From NCBI GenBank assembly GCA_046086225.1, contig JBJSXF010000133.1:1-19978 (forward strand): a stretch of DNA of 19,978 nt, read 5' to 3'. The position numbers and the translations under genes were made by a program. The notes under the pieces were generated by a model that saw nothing but the letters and a program-made list of their open reading frames with translations, was not told where the DNA came from and did not search any database. The stretch comes from JBJSXF01 sp046086225 (GTDB lineage Bacteria > Actinomycetota > Acidimicrobiia > IMCC26256 > PALSA-610). This document shows, piece after piece, positions 8,691 to 16,254 of the stretch (the first letter of the stretch is position 1; each line of letters begins with the position of its first letter).

Positions 8691-9810
8691 CGCCGTCGAG
8701 TGCTCGACGCAGATCGGCGACGAGATCGTCGGTCGTCTCGATCCCGACCGAGCAGCGCACGAGCCGTCGGTCGACCTCGAGCGGCGAGCCCACGGCCGAG
8801 AGGTGCGTCATGCGGGCCGGGTGCTCGATGAGCGACTCGACCGCGCCGAGCGACTCGGCGAGGGTGAAGATGCGGGTGCGGCCGACGACGTCGATCGCGG
8901 TGGCTTCGTCCCGCACGAGGAAGCTCACCATGCCGCCGAAGTCGCGCATCTGCCGGGCCGCCACCTCCGAGGTGTCGGGGTAGCAGACCTCGACCACGGC
9001 CGGGTGCTCGCGGAGCATCGCCACGACCGCCCGCGCGTTCTCGCAATGGGCCCGCATGCGCACCGCCAGGGTCTTCACACCCCGCAGCACGAGGTAGCAG
9101 TCGAAGGGGGCCGGCACCGCGCCCGCCGCGTTCTGGAGGTAGCGCAACTCCTCGGCCCACGCCGCGTCCCGCACCGCCACGAACCCACCCACGACGTCGG
9201 AGTGCCCGCCGAGGTACTTCGTGGAGGAGTGCACGACGGCGTCGGCGCCGAGCGCCAGCGGCTGTTGGAGGTAAGGCGTGGCGAAGGTGTTGTCGACCAC
9301 GAGCCGGGCACCGCGTTCGCGGCTCGTCGTCGCGAGCGCAGCGATGTCGACGACGCGCAGCATCGGGTTGGTGGGCGTCTCGACCCACACCATGCGGGTC
9401 TCGTCGCGCCAGGCCCGGGCCACGGCATCGGGATCCCGGAGATCGCACGCCGTCCAGGCCACGCCGAACCGCTCGTGGACGCGGGCGAAGAGCCGGAAGG
9501 TGCCGCCGTACGCGTCGTCGGGGATGATCACGTGGTCGCCCGGATCGAGCGTGCGCAACACGACATCCTCGGCCGCGAGCCCGCTCGCGAAGGCGAGTCC
9601 GTGGGTCGTGCCCTCGAGCGAGGCGACGCACTCCTCGAGCGCCGAGCGGGTCGGGTTGCCCGAGCGGGCGTACTCGTAGCCCCGGTGCTCGCCGACGCCG
9701 TGCTGGGCGAAGGTGGTGGCCAGGCTGATCGGCGGCACGACCGCGCCGGTGTGCGGATCGGGCGCCTGCCCGGCGTGGATCGCCCGGGTCTCGAAGCCGT
9801 CGCCGCTCAC
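8683..9810 (-). CDS. metB: Cystathionine gamma-lyase/gamma-synthase (MetB/CGL family)
   Basis: This PLP enzyme of the Cys/Met metabolism family is 375 residues, a full-length family member. The PLP lysine is K198 in SSTKYLGGHSD. YEYARSGNPTR at 45-55 supplies cofactor-phosphate contacts from the neighbouring subunit, and D173 in VVDNTFATPY contacts the pyridine ring. Gamma-synthase and gamma-lyase cannot be separated reliably by sequence. Position directly after cbs favours the lyase direction: cystathionine to cysteine, 2-oxobutyrate and ammonia. The start is GTG at 9810, overlapping the cbs stop (GTGA), so the two are translationally coupled. The 3' end overlaps sdhB by 8 nt. Confidence 0.94.
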   Translation of the reverse strand: MSGDGFETRAIHAGQAPDPHTGAVVPPISLATTFAQHGVGEHRGYEYARSGNPTRSALEECVASLEGTTHGLAFASGLAAEDVVLRTLDPGDHVIIPDDAYGGTFRLFARVHERFGVAWTACDLRDPDAVARAWRDETRMVWVETPTNPMLRVVDIAALATTSRERGARLVVDNTFATPYLQQPLALGADAVVHSSTKYLGGHSDVVGGFVAVRDAAWAEELRYLQNAAGAVPAPFDCYLVLRGVKTLAVRMRAHCENARAVVAMLREHPAVVEVCYPDTSEVAARQMRDFGGMVSFLVRDEATAIDVVGRTRIFTLAESLGAVESLIEHPARMTHLSAVGSPLEVDRRLVRCSVGIETTDDLVADLRRALDGVS

Positions 9811-11186
9811 GACCCGGCCCGCGCCGCGAGGAAGCCGAGCACGTCGGAACGGGCGAGCACGCCGATCGGATGACCGCCCTCGAGCACCAGCACCGAGGGA
9901 CCGGCTTCGAGCGCGGTGACGACCCGGGCCACCGGCTCCCCGATCCCGATCATCGGCATCGGCGCACTCATGACCTCGGCGACCGGTCGGTCGAGGACGT
10001 CGTCCGACCGGAACGCGAGGTCCATGAGCTCGAGCTCGCGCAGGCAGCCGACGACCTCCTTCGCGGCGAGGGGTAGCTCCTTCGTCACGCTCACCACGAG
10101 TTGGGACACGCCGTTGCCGTGCATCAGCGCGATGGCGTCGCGCACGGGCTCCTCGGGGGTGATGAGCACGAGGTCGGGCACCTCGCCGTCCTTGGTCGCG
10201 AGCACGTCACCGGCGACGGGTGACGCGGACCGCAGGAAGCCCATGTCGGCCATCCACTGGTCGTCGTAGATCTTCGACAGGTAGTTGCGACCCGAGTCGG
10301 GCAACAGCACGACGACCACATCGTCGGGCCCGGCCTCACGCGCCACGGTCAACGCCGCGTGCACGGCCGTGCCGCACGAGCCGCCGATGAGCAGGCCCTC
10401 CTCGCGGGTGACCCGCCGGGCGGTGGCGAAAGCGTCGGCGTCGCTCACCTCGATCACCCGGTCGACGAGCGCCGGATCGAAGGTCGTCGGCCAGAAGTCC
10501 TCGCCCACGCCCTCGGTGAGGTACGGCCGACCGGTGCCCCCCGAGTAGACGGAGCCGGCCGGGTCGGCGCCGACGACCTGCACCGCGGGGTTGTGGGCCT
10601 TCAGCGCTCTCGCGACCCCGGTGATGGTGCCGCCCGTGCCGATGCCGGCGACGAAGTGGGTGATGCGGCCGTCGGTCTGCCGCCAGATCTCGGGGCCGGT
10701 CGTCGCCTCGTGCGCCGCCGGGTTCGCCGGGTTCGAGTACTGGTCGGGCCGGAAGGCGCCCGGGGTCTCGCGCACGAGCCGCTCGGCGGTCGAGTAGTAG
10801 GAACGCGGATCCTCGGGCGCCACGGCGGTCGGGCAGACCACCACCTCGGCGCCGTACGCCCGCAGCAACGCGACCTTCTCGTCGCTCATCTTGTCGCTCA
10901 TGACGAAGATGCACTTGTAGCCCCGCTGGGCGGCGACGATCGCGAGCCCCGCACCGGTGTTCCCGGAGGTCGGCTCGACGATGGTGCCACCCGGCTGCAG
11001 GAGCCCGGCCCGCTCGGCCTCGTCGATCATCGCGATCGCGGCCCGGTCCTTCACGCTGCCGCCCGGGTTGACCATCTCGACCTTGGCCAGCAGCGTCGCC
11101 CGGATGCCCTCGGCTTCCGAGAGGCGGGCGAGCCGCACGAGGGGGGTGTCACCGACGAGGTCGAGGACCGACTCCGCATACTCCAT
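9807..11186 (-). CDS. cbs: Cystathionine beta-synthase with C-terminal CBS-domain pair
   Basis: This enzyme condenses homocysteine with serine to make cystathionine, the first step of reverse transsulfuration. The 459-residue protein has a fold-type II PLP domain with the Schiff-base lysine K46 in NPGGSVKDR and the phosphate-binding loop TSGNTG near 74-79. A pair of CBS regulatory domains fills about 335-459, ending in VLARSDVLGFLAARAGS. The N-terminal haem domain of animal CBS is absent, as in other bacterial forms. The tandem CBS domains may bind an adenosyl ligand such as S-adenosylmethionine; this is inferred. It starts with ATG at 11186 and overlaps metB by 4 nt. The upstream side is a 53-nt divergent gap with no ribosome site, but TAGGTT lies eight nt before the start. 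Confidence 0.95.
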   Translation of the reverse strand: MEYAESVLDLVGDTPLVRLARLSEAEGIRATLLAKVEMVNPGGSVKDRAAIAMIDEAERAGLLQPGGTIVEPTSGNTGAGLAIVAAQRGYKCIFVMSDKMSDEKVALLRAYGAEVVVCPTAVAPEDPRSYYSTAERLVRETPGAFRPDQYSNPANPAAHEATTGPEIWRQTDGRITHFVAGIGTGGTITGVARALKAHNPAVQVVGADPAGSVYSGGTGRPYLTEGVGEDFWPTTFDPALVDRVIEVSDADAFATARRVTREEGLLIGGSCGTAVHAALTVAREAGPDDVVVVLLPDSGRNYLSKIYDDQWMADMGFLRSASPVAGDVLATKDGEVPDLVLITPEEPVRDAIALMHGNGVSQLVVSVTKELPLAAKEVVGCLRELELMDLAFRSDDVLDRPVAEVMSAPMPMIGIGEPVARVVTALEAGPSVLVLEGGHPIGVLARSDVLGFLAARAGS

Positions 11187-11194
11187 CGCCGGTG

Positions 11195-11200
11195 AACCTA
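11195..11200 (-). promoter_or_regulatory. Possible -10 element (TAGGTT) for cbs-metB
   Basis: TAGGTT on the minus strand ends eight nt before the cbs ATG, with no Shine-Dalgarno sequence between, which fits a leaderless transcript. It lies in the 53-nt gap shared with the divergent gene starting at 11240. Confidence 0.35.
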
Positions 11201-11227
11201 CCCCGGCTCCCGCGAGTCGATTTGGGC

Positions 11228-11233
11228 AAGAAT
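11228..11233 (+). promoter_or_regulatory. Possible -10 element (AAGAAT) for the DUF4234-like gene
   Basis: AAGAAT is one base off TANNNT and ends six nt before the GTG at 11240. There is no good ribosome site in between. It is the weakest of the leaderless-type candidates. Confidence 0.18.
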
Positions 11234-11239
11234 GACCCG

Positions 11240-12022
11240 GTGAGCGAGATCCCGCCCGCCGATCCGGACGAGCCGACCACAGGTCCGACCCCGGCCCCGA
11301 CCCCGGCCCCGATGCCGACCCCGATGCCGACCCCGATGCCGCATCCGCCGGCGGCGCCGCAGGCCCCGGCCGCCGACCGGGTGCGGATGGCCTGGCAGCG
11401 CCGGGCCGAGAGCGACTACTTCTTCGACTTCTGGAGCGCGGTGGGCTGGACGATCCTCACCTGCGGGCTCTTCCTGATCTACATCGTGTACCAGCTCGTC
11501 CGTCGCACACGCGATCACAACCTCCGCCGCATCGAGCTGCTCGACGCGGCCAACTCGTTCGCCTGGGAGCAGGCGTGGCGGCGCGGCTTCGCCGAGGGCC
11601 TGCGCCCCGAGTTCGAGCGGGTCGCGGGCGCGCTCGCCCGAATGCGGCTCGACGCCACCCGCTTCCGCGATCCGGTCGGCTGGGCGGTCATCGCCTCGCT
11701 CCTCGGCAACGTGGCCGCCGCCGCGGTCTTCGTCCTCGACGACGGTGATCTGCTCCGCCACGAGGCCGCCGAACGCGAGGCGGAGACGGCCCTGGCCGCC
11801 ATCTACACGCGCCTCGGCGCGCCGCTGGCCTCGCCCGCCCCGCAACCCGCCCGGGCCCCGCACAATGACGCGGCGCGCATCATCGTGTCGCTCCTCACCT
11901 GCGGGCTGTACGTCTTCTGGTGGCAGTACGACGTCATGACCGAGGGCAACCGTCACTTCACCACCGATTGGCGGTTCGAAGACGGCCTCGCCGCGTCCGT
12001 GCAGCAACTGCTGGCCGCCTGA
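11240..12022 (+). CDS. Proline-rich membrane protein with DUF4234-like repeats
   Basis: I do not recognise a function. The 260-residue product starts with a Pro/Thr/Met-rich segment (about 15-44) made of PTPA and PMPT units. Three hydrophobic helices follow (about 66-87, 146-166 and 212-232). Helices 1 and 3 share a clear motif: ILTCGLFLIYIVYQ at 72-85 and SLLTCGLYVFWWQY at 217-230. This TxGlY pattern is reminiscent of DUF4234, a family of small membrane domains of unknown role. Each helix is followed by a charged segment, and the middle one (DPVGWAVIASLLGN) may be a degenerate third copy. I chose GTG at 11240; an in-frame GTG at 11192 is possible but would place the start very close to cbs. 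The next gene begins 17 nt after the stop. Confidence 0.8.
   Translation: MSEIPPADPDEPTTGPTPAPTPAPMPTPMPTPMPHPPAAPQAPAADRVRMAWQRRAESDYFFDFWSAVGWTILTCGLFLIYIVYQLVRRTRDHNLRRIELLDAANSFAWEQAWRRGFAEGLRPEFERVAGALARMRLDATRFRDPVGWAVIASLLGNVAAAAVFVLDDGDLLRHEAAEREAETALAAIYTRLGAPLASPAPQPARAPHNDAARIIVSLLTCGLYVFWWQYDVMTEGNRHFTTDWRFEDGLAASVQQLLAA
11285..11341 (+). repeat. 12-bp in-frame minisatellite encoding the Pro-rich linker
   Basis: About 4.7 copies of a 12-bp unit: two of CCGACCCCGGCC, then two of CCGATGCCGACC and a partial copy. As the period is a multiple of three, copy changes alter linker length (PTPA or PMPT units) without breaking the frame. Confidence 0.85.
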
Positions 12023-12039
12023 GCCGATCGGGCCCGACC

Positions 12040-12531
12040 GTGCAACACCACCACTTCTCCGTCGAGCTCGCGGCCGCACCCGAAGCGGTATGGGAGGTGT
12101 TCTGGTACCGGGAACCCGACCGGCCCCAGCCGCGCGACGGTCGCACCCGCATCGACATCCTCCATCCCGGCGACGCGATCGGGAACGGGCTCGTGCGCCA
12201 CTGCCGCTTCCCGGTCCCGCGCTGGCTGGGCACCGGCGGCGTCGGCGTCTCGTGGGAGTGGCTCACCGAAGTCGTTCCTCACGAGTCATGGCGCTACGAC
12301 GCCGTCGGGAAGCCGCTCTGGTCACGAGCCACCGGCCACACCCGACTGATCCCGCTCCCCGGCGGACGCACCCGGGTCGAGTTCACCGAGGAGTACGAGG
12401 CGTTCAACCCGATCTCGCGTCGGTTCCTCGAACGCGCCGTGCACCGGCGGATCTCCCGCGACAACGACGCGATCCTCGCCGCGCTGGAGGGTGGGCTCCG
12501 CTGGCACCGCCGCCGCAAGGAGCAGTCGTGA
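12040..12531 (+). CDS. SRPBCC (START/Bet v1-like) superfamily protein
   Basis: The 163-residue protein has the outline of a polyketide-cyclase/dehydrase-type SRPBCC domain. The opening strand is HHHFSVELAAAPEAVWEVFW (residues 3-22), which matches the usual first strand and first helix. Alternating strands follow, and a long C-terminal helix (about 130-155) is preceded by EFTEEYEAFNPISRRFL. These folds bind hydrophobic ligands, but no catalytic residue can be named. It starts with GTG at 12040, 17 nt after the DUF4234-like gene, and its TGA overlaps the GTG of the acyl-CoA synthetase (GTGA). Tight coupling to a fatty-acid-type ligase makes a lipid or acyl-CoA ligand plausible; that is inference only. 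Confidence 0.85.
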   Translation: MQHHHFSVELAAAPEAVWEVFWYREPDRPQPRDGRTRIDILHPGDAIGNGLVRHCRFPVPRWLGTGGVGVSWEWLTEVVPHESWRYDAVGKPLWSRATGHTRLIPLPGGRTRVEFTEEYEAFNPISRRFLERAVHRRISRDNDAILAALEGGLRWHRRRKEQS

Positions 12532-14156
12532 CCGGCCCCGGAGAACCGTCCTTCGCCCGCGACTGGATGACGGTCGCCCGCCTCGCCCCCGAGCGCATCG
12601 CGCTCGTGTGCGGAGCGCGCCGCGTCACCTACGCCGAGTTCGCGACGCGGGCCCGACGTCTCGCCGCCGCACTCCGCGACTCCGGACTACGCGCGGGCGA
12701 CAAGGTCGCGATCATGTGCGTCAACTCGCCCGAGTACATGGAAGCGTTCCTCGCCGCCCAGCTGCTCGGTTGCGTGCCGGTCAACGTCAACTACCGGTAC
12801 GTGGGCGCCGAGCTCGCTTACCTCCTCGACAACTCCGATGCCGCGGCCCTCGTCTTCCACGACGAGTTCGCCCCGGTCGTCACCGAGGCGCTCGGCCCCG
12901 GCCCCGGCACCGGGCCCGGGCCCGTGCTGGTGCAGGTCGCGCACACCGGCGACGGCACGCTCCCGCCCGGTACCCGCGACTACGAGGCCGTGCTCGCCGC
13001 CGCCGATCCGACGGCCGACCTCGGCCACGAACCCTCCGGCGACGACCTGGTGTTCCTCTACACCGGCGGCACGACCGGCTGGCCCAAGGCCGTCATGTGG
13101 CGCAGCGGCGACCTCGCCGTCGCGCTCTGGCAGATGGCCCGGCCCGGGAGCACGCCACCGCCGGTTGACGACGCGATCCGGGCCGGCAAACAGGCCGCCA
13201 CGCTGCTGCCGGCCTGCCCCCTCATGCACGGCACCGGGCTCTTCATCACGCTGTCGACCCTCTCGGGCGGCGGCACCGTCGTACTCATCGACACCCCCCG
13301 GCTCGACGCCGACGCCGTGTGGGAAGCAATCGCCCGGGAGCGCGTACGGGTCTGCACGATCGTGGGGGACGCCTTCGCCCGCCCGCTCCTCGCCGCGCTC
13401 GTCGCCGCGCCCGAGCGCCCCGACCTGTCGTCCCTGCGGGTGATCACCTCGTCGGGCGTGACGTGGAGCCCGGAGACGAAGCGCGGCCTGCTCGACGCGC
13501 TCCCGGGGGTCACCCTCATCGACTCGCTCGGCGCGTCGGAGGGGCTCATGAGCCGGACCGAGACGAAGGCCGACGACGACATCGCGCCCGCCCGCTTCCG
13601 GGCGAGCGATCGCCTCGTCGTCGTCACCGACGAGGGGGAGGTCGCCCGACCGGGTGACGGCCGCATCGGGCTGCTCGGCGTCGGGGGCCCGATTCCGCTC
13701 GGCTACTACAAAGACCCGGAGAAGACCGCCGCCACGTTCCGCACCGTCGGTGACCGCCGCTACTCGATCCCCGGCGACTACGCCACGGTCGGGGCCGACG
13801 GCACGATCACCCTGCTCGGCCGCGGCTCGGCCTGCATCAACACCGGCGGCGAGAAGGTGTACCCGGAGGAGGTCGAGCTCGCGCTGCGGGCCCATCCGAC
13901 CGTGTTCGACTGCGTCGTCGTCGGCGTGCCCGACGACCGCTGGGGCGAGATGGTCGTCGCCCTCGTCGAACCGGCCGGCGACGCAATCGATCCCGATGCG
14001 CTCGGCGCCCACTGCCGGACGAGCCTCGCCGGCTACAAGGTGCCGAAGCGGTTCCTCGTCCTCGACTCGCTCCAGCGCTCGCCCGCGGGCAAGGCCGACT
14101 ACACCCTGCTCCGGGGCATCGCCCGGGACCGGCTCGCCGGGGAGGACGTCCGATGA
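12528..14156 (+). CDS. AMP-forming acyl-CoA synthetase (FadD/ANL superfamily)
   Basis: It activates a carboxylic acid, probably a fatty or related acid, to an acyl-adenylate and then an acyl-CoA. The 542-residue protein has all core ANL motifs: the phosphate loop YTGGTTGWPK at 178-187, SLGASEG at 333-339 (A5 region), GDYATVGADG at 416-425 (A7), GRGSACINTGGEKVYPEEVE at 431-450 (A8 hinge) and the adenylation lysine K522 in SPAGKADY (A10). This resembles the acyl-CoA synthetases abundant in mycobacteria and Acidimicrobiia. Chain length and substrate cannot be read from sequence. A GPGPGTGPGP stretch at 123-132 is probably a surface loop. It starts with GTG at 12528 (overlapping the SRPBCC stop) and ends in ATGA with the rhodanese gene. 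Confidence 0.93.
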   Translation: MTGPGEPSFARDWMTVARLAPERIALVCGARRVTYAEFATRARRLAAALRDSGLRAGDKVAIMCVNSPEYMEAFLAAQLLGCVPVNVNYRYVGAELAYLLDNSDAAALVFHDEFAPVVTEALGPGPGTGPGPVLVQVAHTGDGTLPPGTRDYEAVLAAADPTADLGHEPSGDDLVFLYTGGTTGWPKAVMWRSGDLAVALWQMARPGSTPPPVDDAIRAGKQAATLLPACPLMHGTGLFITLSTLSGGGTVVLIDTPRLDADAVWEAIARERVRVCTIVGDAFARPLLAALVAAPERPDLSSLRVITSSGVTWSPETKRGLLDALPGVTLIDSLGASEGLMSRTETKADDDIAPARFRASDRLVVVTDEGEVARPGDGRIGLLGVGGPIPLGYYKDPEKTAATFRTVGDRRYSIPGDYATVGADGTITLLGRGSACINTGGEKVYPEEVELALRAHPTVFDCVVVGVPDDRWGEMVVALVEPAGDAIDPDALGAHCRTSLAGYKVPKRFLVLDSLQRSPAGKADYTLLRGIARDRLAGEDVR

Positions 14157-14503
14157 GCATGTGGCAGGGGCCCCGGATCCCGGAGGTCACGGCCGAGGAG
14201 GCGAGCGCGGGCCGCACGCCGAACGTGTTGCTCGACGTCCGCTGGGCCGACGAGTGGGAAGCGGGCCATGCACCCAACGCCGTGTGGATGCCGCTCGGTC
14301 GGGTCGAGAGCGCCCGCTTCGAACTCCCGATCAACCGCCGGATCGTCTGCGTGTGCCGGATCGGTGAACGCTCGGCCCGGGCCGCCGCCGTCCTCGCGCA
14401 GATGGGCTTCGACGCCGTGAACCTCACCGGGGGCATGGTCGAATGGCAGGCCCGGGGCCTGCCCGTGGTCCGCGACGACGGCACCCCCGGCACCGTCATC
14501 TGA
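14153..14503 (+). CDS. Single-domain rhodanese-like sulfurtransferase
   Basis: This 116-residue protein is one rhodanese domain. It contains the DVR motif LLDVRWADEWEAGHAPNAVW at 26-45 and the active-site loop CRIGERS at 68-74 with C68 as the persulfide-carrying cysteine, followed by the closing motif NLTGGMVEWQARGLPV. It probably moves sulfane sulfur in the cytosol (a PspE/GlpE-like role), but donor and acceptor are unknown. The 4-nt overlap with the acyl-CoA synthetase implies co-expression, an unusual partnership with no obvious biochemical reason. A second ATG follows two codons in, and either could be used. The stop codon falls inside a 12-bp tandem repeat that supplies a second in-frame TGA 12 nt later. 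Confidence 0.92.
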   Translation: MSMWQGPRIPEVTAEEASAGRTPNVLLDVRWADEWEAGHAPNAVWMPLGRVESARFELPINRRIVCVCRIGERSARAAAVLAQMGFDAVNLTGGMVEWQARGLPVVRDDGTPGTVI

Positions 14504-14541
14504 CCCGTCATCTGACCCGTCATCCGGCCCGTCGTCCGACT
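14494..14541 (+). repeat. Four-copy 12-bp tandem repeat across the rhodanese stop codon
   Basis: Units begin at 14494, 14506, 14518 and 14530. The first two are identical (CGTCATCTGACC), the third differs at two bases, and the fourth is more diverged. The rhodanese TGA (14501-14503) lies in unit 1 and is repeated in frame in unit 2. Confidence 0.85.
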
Positions 14542-14567
14542 CGAGGCGCGGCCGTCTCCGCCTCGGG
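14540..14567 (+). terminator. Hairpin between the rhodanese gene and glpD, possible terminator
   Basis: CGAGGCG (14542-14548) pairs with CGCCTCG (14559-14565) around a 10-nt loop, extended to about 9 bp with one U-G pair. No T-run follows, so if it stops transcription it does so as a GC-rich hairpin without a U-tract. It sits at the likely boundary between two transcription units, upstream of the putative glpD promoter. Confidence 0.35.
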
Positions 14568-14586
14568 GCCCGCCCGCTCCGGTCGG

Positions 14587-14592
14587 TAGCCT
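14587..14592 (+). promoter_or_regulatory. Possible -10 element (TAGCCT) for the glpD unit, leaderless type
   Basis: TAGCCT ends eight nt before the glpD GTG at 14601. The sequence between is only C and G with no Shine-Dalgarno sequence, so transcription would begin at or beside the start codon. Confidence 0.4.
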
Positions 14593-14600
14593 GCCCGCCC

Positions 14601-16247
14601 GTGACGTTCGATCGCGCCACTGCGCTCACCCGCCTCGCCGACGAGGAGTTCGACGTCCTCGTGGTCGGGGCCGGGATCACCGGCGCGGGCACCGCCGTCG
14701 ACGCCGCCCAGCGCGGGCTGCGCACGGCCCTCGTCGACAAGGGCGACTTCGCCTCCGGCACCTCGTCGAAGTCCTCGAAGCTCGTGCACGGCGGCATCCG
14801 CTACCTCCAGCAACGCGAGATCGGCCTCGTCTACGAAGCCCTCGCCGAGCGCCAGGTGCTCCGGCACACGGCGCCGCACCTGGTGCGGATCCTGCCCTTC
14901 CTGCTCCCGGTCTTCACCCGGGACGGCCTGCTCCCCCGCCGGCTGGCCCGACTGCTCGGCACCACGATGTGGATGTACGACCTCACCGGGGGCGCGCGGA
15001 TCGGCAAGCTCCACAAGCGCATCTCCCGGGACGAGGCGCTCGCCCACATGCCGACGCTCCCCGCCGACAACGTCGCCGCGTCGTACATCTACTACGACGC
15101 GCGCACCGACGACGCCCGGCTCACCCTCGCCGCGGCCCGCACGGCCGCCGACCTCGGCGCCGCGGTCGCGAACTACGCGACGCTGACCGGCATCGACAAG
15201 GACGCAGCCGGCCGGGTCCGCGTCGCCCGCATCCTCGCCGACGGCGAGGAGATCGAGGTGCGCACCAAGACGATCGTCAACGCCACCGGTGTCTGGGCCG
15301 ACGGCATCCGGGCCCTCGACCAGCCCGGAGCCGAGCCGACCATCCGACCGGCGAAGGGCATCCACATCACGGTGCCGTGGGAGCTCGTCCGCAACGACAT
15401 CGCCGCAGTCGTGCCCGTGCCCAAGGATCGGCGCTCGGTCTTCGTGGTGCCCTGGGGCGCCGACGGCGACGGCTTCCGGTACACGTACATCGGCACCACC
15501 GACACCGACTACGACGGGCCGGTCGAGGATCCGCAGGCGACCCCCGAGGACATCGCCTACGTGCTCGGCGCAATCAACAACGCAGTCACCACCACGATCA
15601 CCGAAGCCGACGTGATCGGCACCTGGGCCGGGTTGCGCCCGCTCGTGAGTGCCGCCAAGAGCGCCCGCACCGCCGACCTCTCCCGCCGCCACGCCGTCAA
15701 CCGGTCGCCGGGCGGCGTCGTCACCGTCACCGGCGGCAAGCTCACCACGTACCGGCGTATGGCCGCCGATGCGGTCGACGAGATCATGGACGCGCTCGGG
15801 CGTTCGGGCCGCAGCCGCACCAAGGGCCTCCCGCTCCACGGCGCAACCGGATGGGACGCGGCGGGCATCCCCGCCCACCTGGCCGAGCGCTACGGGAGCG
15901 ACGCCCGATCGGTCGCCGGGCTCGAGCAGGACGACCCGACCCTGGCGGCGCCGATCGGCATCGGTGTGCCGTACTCGCGCGCCGAGATCGTGCACATCGC
16001 CCGGACCGAGATGGCCCGCACCGTCGACGACGTGCTCTCGCGGCGCACCCGGGCCCGGATCGTCGCCCGCGATGCCTCGGCGGGCGCCGCCGCCGCCGTC
16101 GCCGCGCTCCTCGGAGCCGAGCTCGGATGGTCGGCGGCCGAGCAGCAGCGCCGGGCCGACGAGTACCGCTCGGCGATTGCGGCCGAGCGGCGGGCCGGTG
16201 GCCTCCCGGAGCACGCGCTCGACGCGCTCGCCGAGCCACCCGCGTGA
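14601..16247 (+). CDS. glpD: Glycerol-3-phosphate dehydrogenase (quinone-dependent) GlpD
   Basis: This FAD enzyme oxidises sn-glycerol 3-phosphate to dihydroxyacetone phosphate at the inner face of the membrane and feeds electrons to quinone. In the 548-residue product the FAD dinucleotide motif is GAGITGAG at 23-30, followed by ASGTSSKSSKLVHGGIRYL at 51-69, the GlpD signature. TGGKLTTYRRMA marks the end of the FAD domain. A helical C-terminal domain of about 130 residues follows, as in long actinobacterial GlpD proteins; E. coli GlpD has 501 residues. GTG at 14601 is the natural start, since family similarity begins within about 15 residues. The gene leads a three-gene unit with an AgpS-like oxidase 7 nt downstream and an FGGY kinase after that. 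Confidence 0.95.
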   Translation: MTFDRATALTRLADEEFDVLVVGAGITGAGTAVDAAQRGLRTALVDKGDFASGTSSKSSKLVHGGIRYLQQREIGLVYEALAERQVLRHTAPHLVRILPFLLPVFTRDGLLPRRLARLLGTTMWMYDLTGGARIGKLHKRISRDEALAHMPTLPADNVAASYIYYDARTDDARLTLAAARTAADLGAAVANYATLTGIDKDAAGRVRVARILADGEEIEVRTKTIVNATGVWADGIRALDQPGAEPTIRPAKGIHITVPWELVRNDIAAVVPVPKDRRSVFVVPWGADGDGFRYTYIGTTDTDYDGPVEDPQATPEDIAYVLGAINNAVTTTITEADVIGTWAGLRPLVSAAKSARTADLSRRHAVNRSPGGVVTVTGGKLTTYRRMAADAVDEIMDALGRSGRSRTKGLPLHGATGWDAAGIPAHLAERYGSDARSVAGLEQDDPTLAAPIGIGVPYSRAEIVHIARTEMARTVDDVLSRRTRARIVARDASAGAAAAVAALLGAELGWSAAEQQRRADEYRSAIAAERRAGGLPEHALDALAEPPA

Positions 16248-16254
16248 GCGCACC

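Noticed and set aside
11192..11239. Upstream GTG start for the DUF4234-like gene
   Set aside because: It would begin only 5 nt from the cbs start codon and leave no promoter space; GTG at 11240 is more likely, though not proven.
12897..12931. GC-palindromic repeat (GPGPGTGPGP coding stretch) in the acyl-CoA synthetase
   Set aside because: It is a low-complexity Gly-Pro loop within an intact protein; I see no reason to call it a regulatory site.
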